DNA from: an uncultured bacterium
GTDB taxonomy: Bacteria; Bacillota; Clostridia; Lachnospirales; Lachnospiraceae
Assembly: GCA_946543095.1 (NCBI GenBank)
Contig: CAMNLO010000037.1
Location: forward strand, 1-9,942
Direction of reading: 5' to 3'
DNA length: 9,942 nt
In this document: positions 6,308 through 9,942 of the stretch, piece after piece
Layout: each line of letters begins with the position of its first letter
How positions within the stretch are numbered: the first letter of the stretch is position 1
Made by a program: the position numbers and the translations under genes
The notes under the pieces: model-generated
Database searches by the model: none
What the model was told of the DNA's origin: nothing
Seen by the model: only the letters and a program-made list of their open reading frames with translations

Positions 6308-7350
6308 TGGAGACAGACAACAACGCAATGAGTGAAGTCATGATCAGGATCGAGGGCCTCTCCAAGACCTTCCGCACAAAGGATGCGGAGGTGGAGGCCT
6401 TAAAGGACATCAATCTGGATATCCATGCCGGGGAGATCTACGGCATCATCGGCATGTCCGGCGCGGGAAAATCCACGCTGGTGCGCTGCCTGAATTATCT
6501 GGAGCGTCCCACCAAAGGCAATGTCTATGTAGAAGGAAAAAACCTGGCGGACATGGATGAGCGGGAGTTAAGAAGCACCAGGAAGCGCATCGGCATGATC
6601 TTCCAGCATTTTAATCTTCTGATGCAGCGCTCCGTTCTGGGGAATGTGCTCTTTCCCCTGGAGATCGGGAAGGTGCCGGGGGAACAGGCGAAAAAGAAGG
6701 CCATGGAGCTACTGGGGCTTGTGGGCTTAAGCGACAAGGCAGGCGTCTATCCCGCCCAGCTCTCTGGAGGGCAGATGCAGAGGGTCGCCATTGCAAGAGC
6801 CCTGGCGGCGGATCCGAAGATCCTTTTATGCGACGAGGCCACAAGCGCCCTGGATCCCGCCACCACGAAATCCATTCTGGAGCTCTTGTCCAGGATCAAC
6901 AAAGAGCTGGGGATCACCATCGTGATCATCACCCACTCCATGAGCGTGGTGGAGGAGGTCTGCACCCATGTGGCCATCATCGACGGCGGCGTGCTGGCGG
7001 AGACCGGGGAGGTGAAGGAGGTCTTTGCCCATCCCAGAACAGATGCGGCGAAGCGGCTCTTTATGGAAAGCGGTGCCCATGAGGGGCTGGTGACGGAGTT
7101 AAAGGGAAAGCACTGTATCCGCATTGTGTTCACAAAAAACTCCTCCTTCGAGCCCGTCATCGCCAATATGGTGCTTTCGGTGGGGACTCCGGTGAACATT
7201 CTCCTGGCGGACACCAAGGACATCGGCGGCATCGCCCACGGCCAGATGGTGCTGCAGCTGCCGGAGGATGAGGAAAAGGCACAGGCCATGGTGGAATATC
7301 TGAAGACCAGGAAGCTGGATGTGGAGGAGCTTACGGATTATGTTCAGTGA
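6307..7350 (+). CDS. metN: Methionine ABC importer ATP-binding protein MetN
   Basis: ATPase of a D/L-methionine-type ABC importer, working on the cytosolic face with MetI. 347 residues, the usual size. Motifs: Walker A GMSGAGKST (49-57), Q-loop region FQHFNLL, signature LSGGQ (152-156), Walker B ILLCDE with Asp176 and Glu177, and switch His210 (ITHSM). The last ~90 residues match the NIL domain that lets MetN sense methionine and shut transport, which separates it from other polar amino-acid ATPases. An in-frame TGA at 6304-6306 makes ATG 6307 the earliest start. The next in-frame ATGs (6328, 6340) have no better ribosome site. GGGGAGGGG is 13 bases away because of a 7-bp duplication. The gene ends inside metI (11-base overlap), so the two are coupled. 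It may be co-transcribed with the clpX-like gene 67 bases upstream. Confidence 0.93.
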   Translation: METDNNAMSEVMIRIEGLSKTFRTKDAEVEALKDINLDIHAGEIYGIIGMSGAGKSTLVRCLNYLERPTKGNVYVEGKNLADMDERELRSTRKRIGMIFQHFNLLMQRSVLGNVLFPLEIGKVPGEQAKKKAMELLGLVGLSDKAGVYPAQLSGGQMQRVAIARALAADPKILLCDEATSALDPATTKSILELLSRINKELGITIVIITHSMSVVEEVCTHVAIIDGGVLAETGEVKEVFAHPRTDAAKRLFMESGAHEGLVTELKGKHCIRIVFTKNSSFEPVIANMVLSVGTPVNILLADTKDIGGIAHGQMVLQLPEDEEKAQAMVEYLKTRKLDVEELTDYVQ

Positions 7351-8005
7351 AAAGATCATTTCCATGCTGTTTGAGAATACGCTTATCACTTTGTACATGA
7401 CGGTGGCCTCCACCCTCATCGCCTATGTGATCGGCCTGCCCATGGGGATCCTTCTGGTGCTTTCCGCAAAGGACGGCTTACGGCCAAATGCCGTGCTCTA
7501 TAAGGCGCTGGATGTCATCGTAAACCTCCTGCGCAGCATCCCCTTTCTGATCCTTCTGGTGCTGGTGATCCCCCTGACCAGGGCCATTGTGGGAAAAAGC
7601 TACGGTCCCACGGCCACCATTGTCCCCCTGACCATCGCCGCGGCCCCCTTTATCGCAAGGCTTGTGGAATCCTCCCTCCGGGAAGTGGATCCCGGGGTGG
7701 TGGAAGCCGCCAAGAGCATGGGAGCGGACAATTTCAATATCGTCACAAAGGTGCTGATCCCGGAAGCCAGGACCGCCCTGATCACAGACGCAACGGTGGC
7801 GCTGGTGACCATCCTGGGGTATTCCGCCATGGCGGGAACCGTGGGGGGCGGCGGCCTGGGAGACATCGCCATCCAGTACGGCTACTACCGCTATCAGACG
7901 GATATCATGTTCGCCACGGTGATCCTTTTGGTGCTCCTGGTACAGATCCTGCAGTGGGCCGGTATGCGGCTTGCCAGGGCTCTGGACCGCAGGGTGAGGA
8001 GCTAA
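7340..8005 (+). CDS. metI: Methionine ABC importer permease MetI
   Basis: Membrane subunit of the importer, 221 residues, typical for MetI. I choose ATG 7340 over ATG 7319: GGAGGAG (7323-7329) stands 10 bases before it, and the product then begins MFSEKIISMLFENT, close to the family's usual N-terminus. About five hydrophobic segments are visible, beginning at residues 14-40 (LITLYMTVASTLIAYVIGL). The cytosolic coupling loop, which docks on MetN, starts at Glu122 (EAAKSMGADNFNIVTKVLIPEA). The C-terminal part, GYSAMAGTVGGGGLGDIA, is a strong MetI signature. The gene overlaps metN by 11 bases. The substrate-binding lipoprotein gene metQ, which often follows, is not in this window; a membrane acyltransferase comes next instead. 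Confidence 0.94.
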   Translation: MFSEKIISMLFENTLITLYMTVASTLIAYVIGLPMGILLVLSAKDGLRPNAVLYKALDVIVNLLRSIPFLILLVLVIPLTRAIVGKSYGPTATIVPLTIAAAPFIARLVESSLREVDPGVVEAAKSMGADNFNIVTKVLIPEARTALITDATVALVTILGYSAMAGTVGGGGLGDIAIQYGYYRYQTDIMFATVILLVLLVQILQWAGMRLARALDRRVRS

Positions 8006-8011
8006 GGGAAC

Positions 8012-9166
8012 ATGGAGCGGCAGGAGGGATCCGGGAAGACCCCCACAAAGCATATCCTCTGGCTGGACGGGCTGAAGGGCCTCTCGGCCCTGCTGATCTT
8101 TACCCACCATTTCCTGCTGGCCTTTTATCCCGCCATCTATTTTGGAACGGACAGGGAAAGCGCCACTCCCCTGGGCTGGGACACCGCCCTTGCCACACAT
8201 CCCCTGGGAGTCTTCACCGGAGGCAATTTCTGGCTCTGCGTATTCATGGTGATCTCCGCCTATATTTACGCCTCCCGGGTGATGCGCCTGAAACAGGAGA
8301 CCTGCCGGGAGAAGTTGGGAGGGATCATTCTGATGCGTTATCCCAGGCTTCTTCTGCCGGTGTTTGTCACCGGGGTGTTAAACTGGTGCCTGATCAAGGG
8401 CCTCACGGTGCTGGGACTGAATTATATCCACAAGACCACGGAGCTTTCGCCTCTGGGGCTGATCCTCCACAGCGTGGTGATCCAGTGGATCACGCCGGAC
8501 ACTCTGGTCATGGGCCCCTTCTGGATGCTGCATCTGTTTCTGTTCGGCACCTTTCTGACCATTCTCTTAGCCATTCCCGACAGAAGGGAATATCGTTTTT
8601 ATCCCCTGCTCCTGCTCTGCCTGACCTATCCTCTGGGGTGCATGGACCGGTATTATGTGGGCTATGTGCTGGGGGTGCTGCTGGCGGATCTTACCTGCTT
8701 CAGACAGGAGGAGATCGGATTTTGCAAGATGAAATTGGAAGCGATCAATAAACATCTGCCTCTTGCGGCCGCCATTTTGCTGATCATTGCAGGCCTCTAT
8801 CTGGGGGGATATCCCTCCTATGTGCAGGAGCCCGCGAATTTCTACAGGCATTTCGGCTTTTATGTCCACAGAGTCACGGAGGCCTACGAAGTGATCCACT
8901 GCGTGGGCGCGGTGTTTCTTCTTTCGGGGCTGTTTCTCCTCGCCTCCCATCCGTTTCTGGAGAGCCGCCTTATGCTGTGGCTGGGCTCCTTAAGCTTTCC
9001 CATCTTCCTGACCCATATCCTCTGGCTGGAATACCTCGGCTATCCCTTAAGAGACTTCTTAAAGCCATATCTCGGCTCCGGGGGCAGTGCGTTTTTTACC
9101 TGGTGGATCCTTCTTTGCGGCATCCTGTGCACCGGCATGCTGTATCGGAAGCTGAAGTTAACATAA
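8012..9166 (+). CDS. Acyltransferase-3 family integral membrane protein
   Basis: Probable membrane O-acyltransferase (OafA/YrhL-type family) of 384 residues that would transfer acyl groups to a cell-surface sugar, polymer or lipid; the acceptor is unknown. About ten hydrophobic segments run through the protein. The N-terminal segment, WLDGLKGLSALLIFTHHF, matches the family pattern of a D-x-L-[RK]-G stretch followed by the conserved, probably catalytic His (His32 or His33). A basic RYPRLLLPVF follows at the third segment, as in this family. The ATG has GAGGAG (7996-8001) 10 bases upstream and begins six bases after the metI stop, so translation is probably coupled to metNI although the functions seem unrelated. 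No hairpin terminator is visible after the stop. The last codons (tta aca taa) happen to form a TTAACATAA variant of the downstream motif. Family assignment is good, role unclear. Confidence 0.82.
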   Translation: MERQEGSGKTPTKHILWLDGLKGLSALLIFTHHFLLAFYPAIYFGTDRESATPLGWDTALATHPLGVFTGGNFWLCVFMVISAYIYASRVMRLKQETCREKLGGIILMRYPRLLLPVFVTGVLNWCLIKGLTVLGLNYIHKTTELSPLGLILHSVVIQWITPDTLVMGPFWMLHLFLFGTFLTILLAIPDRREYRFYPLLLLCLTYPLGCMDRYYVGYVLGVLLADLTCFRQEEIGFCKMKLEAINKHLPLAAAILLIIAGLYLGGYPSYVQEPANFYRHFGFYVHRVTEAYEVIHCVGAVFLLSGLFLLASHPFLESRLMLWLGSLSFPIFLTHILWLEYLGYPLRDFLKPYLGSGGSAFFTWWILLCGILCTGMLYRKLKLT

Positions 9167-9192
9167 TACAAGTTTTCTGTTCTGTTCGATCA

Positions 9193-9325
9193 TTTACATA
9201 ATCCTTAGCTCACTTCCAAAAAGCACAGTATGTCTATCTCTGTATTGCACCATAGTTTACATAACATTCAAGCTAACGAAAAATAGCACATTTACATAAA
9301 TATTTTACATAAACGATTGACATAA
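9193..9325 (+). repeat. Cluster of TTTACATAA motifs upstream of the secreted-protein gene
   Basis: Exact TTTACATAA copies lie at 9193-9201, 9256-9264, 9291-9299 and 9304-9312, with a TTGACATAA variant at 9317-9325. The last three are phased at exactly 13 bases. A TTAACATAA variant ends the upstream gene (9158-9166) and its complement TTATGTTAA lies at 9334-9342. The whole gap 9167-9412 is AT-rich against GC-rich genes on both sides. The hexamer TTTACA fits the TT(A/C/T)ACA half-site of Bacillus PhoP, and its complement TGTAAA fits the TGTWAH half-site of WalR; the regulator here is not known. Confidence 0.7.
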
Positions 9326-9379
9326 ATGTAATATTATGTTAACATTTCTTCAATATTGTATTTGATGTTGATGTATAAC
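9317..9379 (+). promoter_or_regulatory. Candidate promoter(s) for the secreted-protein gene
   Basis: Two options are seen. TTGACA (9317-9322) with TAACAT (9340-9345) at 17-base spacing has a perfect -35 but a four-of-six -10, and its -35 is the third phased repeat. TATAAC (9374-9379, five of six), with TG directly before it, lacks a good -35, as expected for an activated promoter. The palindrome ATGTTAACAT (9336-9345) covers the first -10. Start-site mapping would decide. Confidence 0.4.
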
Positions 9380-9412
9380 ACAAAATATAGAAATCAGAAA
9401 CGGGGAGATGCC

Positions 9413-9942
9413 ATGAAACGAATCACGCGAAAAATCTTAGCCATGGGGCTTTGTCTGTCCATGCTGCTGCAGCCTGTGTACGGGCTGGCGGCGGAGGAGA
9501 CTGCCTCAGGAGCGATGGAAACCCAGGCCGCAGAGGAAGGCGAATCTGCTGCACTGCCCGAGTTTGCGTCCGGGGCAGCAGTACCGGAGGAGGATCCGGA
9601 ATCCGGGATCCTGACTGATGAGGTCCTCAGTCCTGTATCCAATGAAGAAAGCGCCGCCGCGGAAACGGAGCAGCCGGAGGAAGAGACTCCGGCCCCGAAG
9701 GATCAGGAAGCGGCAGAGCAGCTTCCCGGGGAGGAGGAAAACGGGGAAGAGGATGCGGCGGAAGCCGTGCAGGCTCCTGTCAGCGAAAGTGAAGAGCCTG
9801 CGGAGGAAGCCCTGAGCGGAGGGACTTCGGAGGAAGTACAAGGCGATGGCTCTTATACCTCCGCAGCGGATGCTATTGAGGAAATGCAGGGACTTCTGGA
9901 AGAGCAGGGCCTTTCGGATGAGGTCCTGGAGACGGATGAGGT
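9413..9942 (+). CDS. Secreted, acidic Glu/Ala-rich protein, N-terminal part (3' end outside window)
   Basis: The frame is open from ATG 9413 to the window end (176 residues visible). GGGGAG (9402-9407) lies five bases upstream. The first residues form a clear signal peptide: basic MKRITRK, a hydrophobic core ILAMGLCLSMLLQP, and a probable cleavage near VYGLAA before EE (about residue 27). The mature part is extremely acidic and Pro/Ala/Ser-rich with few aromatic residues, so it is probably an unstructured spacer; from about residue 148 a short helical stretch appears (AADAIEEMQGLLEEQG). Such spacers often precede large surface domains in Lachnospiraceae, but no domain is visible, so I cannot name a function. 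It is separated from the upstream gene by the AT-rich motif cluster and is probably transcribed alone. Confidence 0.85.
   Translation, partial: MKRITRKILAMGLCLSMLLQPVYGLAAEETASGAMETQAAEEGESAALPEFASGAAVPEEDPESGILTDEVLSPVSNEESAAAETEQPEEETPAPKDQEAAEQLPGEEENGEEDAAEAVQAPVSESEEPAEEALSGGTSEEVQGDGSYTSAADAIEEMQGLLEEQGLSDEVLETDE

Noticed and set aside
7319..7339. Upstream ATG 7319 as metI start
   Set aside because: ATG 7340 has GGAGGAG at a good distance and gives the normal MetI N-terminus and length.
7954..8751. Second + strand frame of 265 codons over metI end and the acyltransferase
   Set aside because: The Gly/Pro/His-rich product is a frame shadow; the overlapping frame has clear membrane segments and the family motif.
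9291..9325. Short phased repeats as a CRISPR array
   Set aside because: Units of 9 bases with 4-base gaps are far too short for repeats and spacers; they fit transcription factor sites.

Overview
The window looks like chromosomal DNA of a GC-rich Firmicute, most likely a Lachnospiraceae-type gut clostridium. This rests on four things: strong GGAGG-type ribosome sites, the protein flavours (GlmS, membrane-anchored HtrA with long low-complexity tails, a ClpX homologue, MetN with a NIL domain), frequent 'ttaaag' Leu-Lys codon pairs in otherwise GC-rich genes, and short AT-rich intergenic stretches. The assignment is an inference; no rRNA or marker gene settles it. All recognised genes lie on the + strand. 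I see no mobile element, CRISPR array, tRNA or rRNA.

Layout. 1-885: 3' half of glmS (cell-wall amino-sugar synthesis). 1063-2913 and 3058-4452: two tandem, divergent, membrane-anchored HtrA/DegP-type serine proteases, separated by a strong intrinsic terminator (2959-2990). The second has its own extended -10 promoter placed so close to the ATG that its mRNA should be leaderless. 4641-6239: a ClpX-like AAA+ unfoldase with an N-terminal zinc-binding domain, an unusually long linker and a retained IGF (ClpP-docking) loop, preceded by an 18-bp palindrome. 6307-7350 and 7340-8005: metN and metI, ATPase and permease of a methionine-type ABC importer, with no metQ beside them. 8012-9166: an acyltransferase-3 family integral membrane protein, six bases after metI and probably translationally coupled to it. 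9167-9412: an AT-rich regulatory region with repeated TTTACATAA motifs, three of them (one variant) phased at exactly 13 bp. 9413-9942: the start of a secreted, very acidic protein that runs off the window.

How the parts may fit. HtrA1 and HtrA2 should act outside the membrane as quality-control or processing proteases. The ClpX-like protein should unfold proteins in the cytosol. Together with glmS, the acyltransferase and the secreted protein, the region leans toward envelope building and proteostasis. The link between these genes is suggested by order and by a shared non-coding motif (TTTACATAA or its complement after htrA1, before clpX and before the secreted protein). It is not shown by a single operon, because the terminator after htrA1 splits the cluster.

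The least expected signals are the leaderless htrA2 start, the TTTACATAA motif family (resembling half-sites of PhoP/WalR-type response regulators), the clpX-like protein with its extra linker module, and a 7-bp tandem duplication that moves the metN ribosome site away from its start codon. No intergenic stretch exceeds 300 bases.
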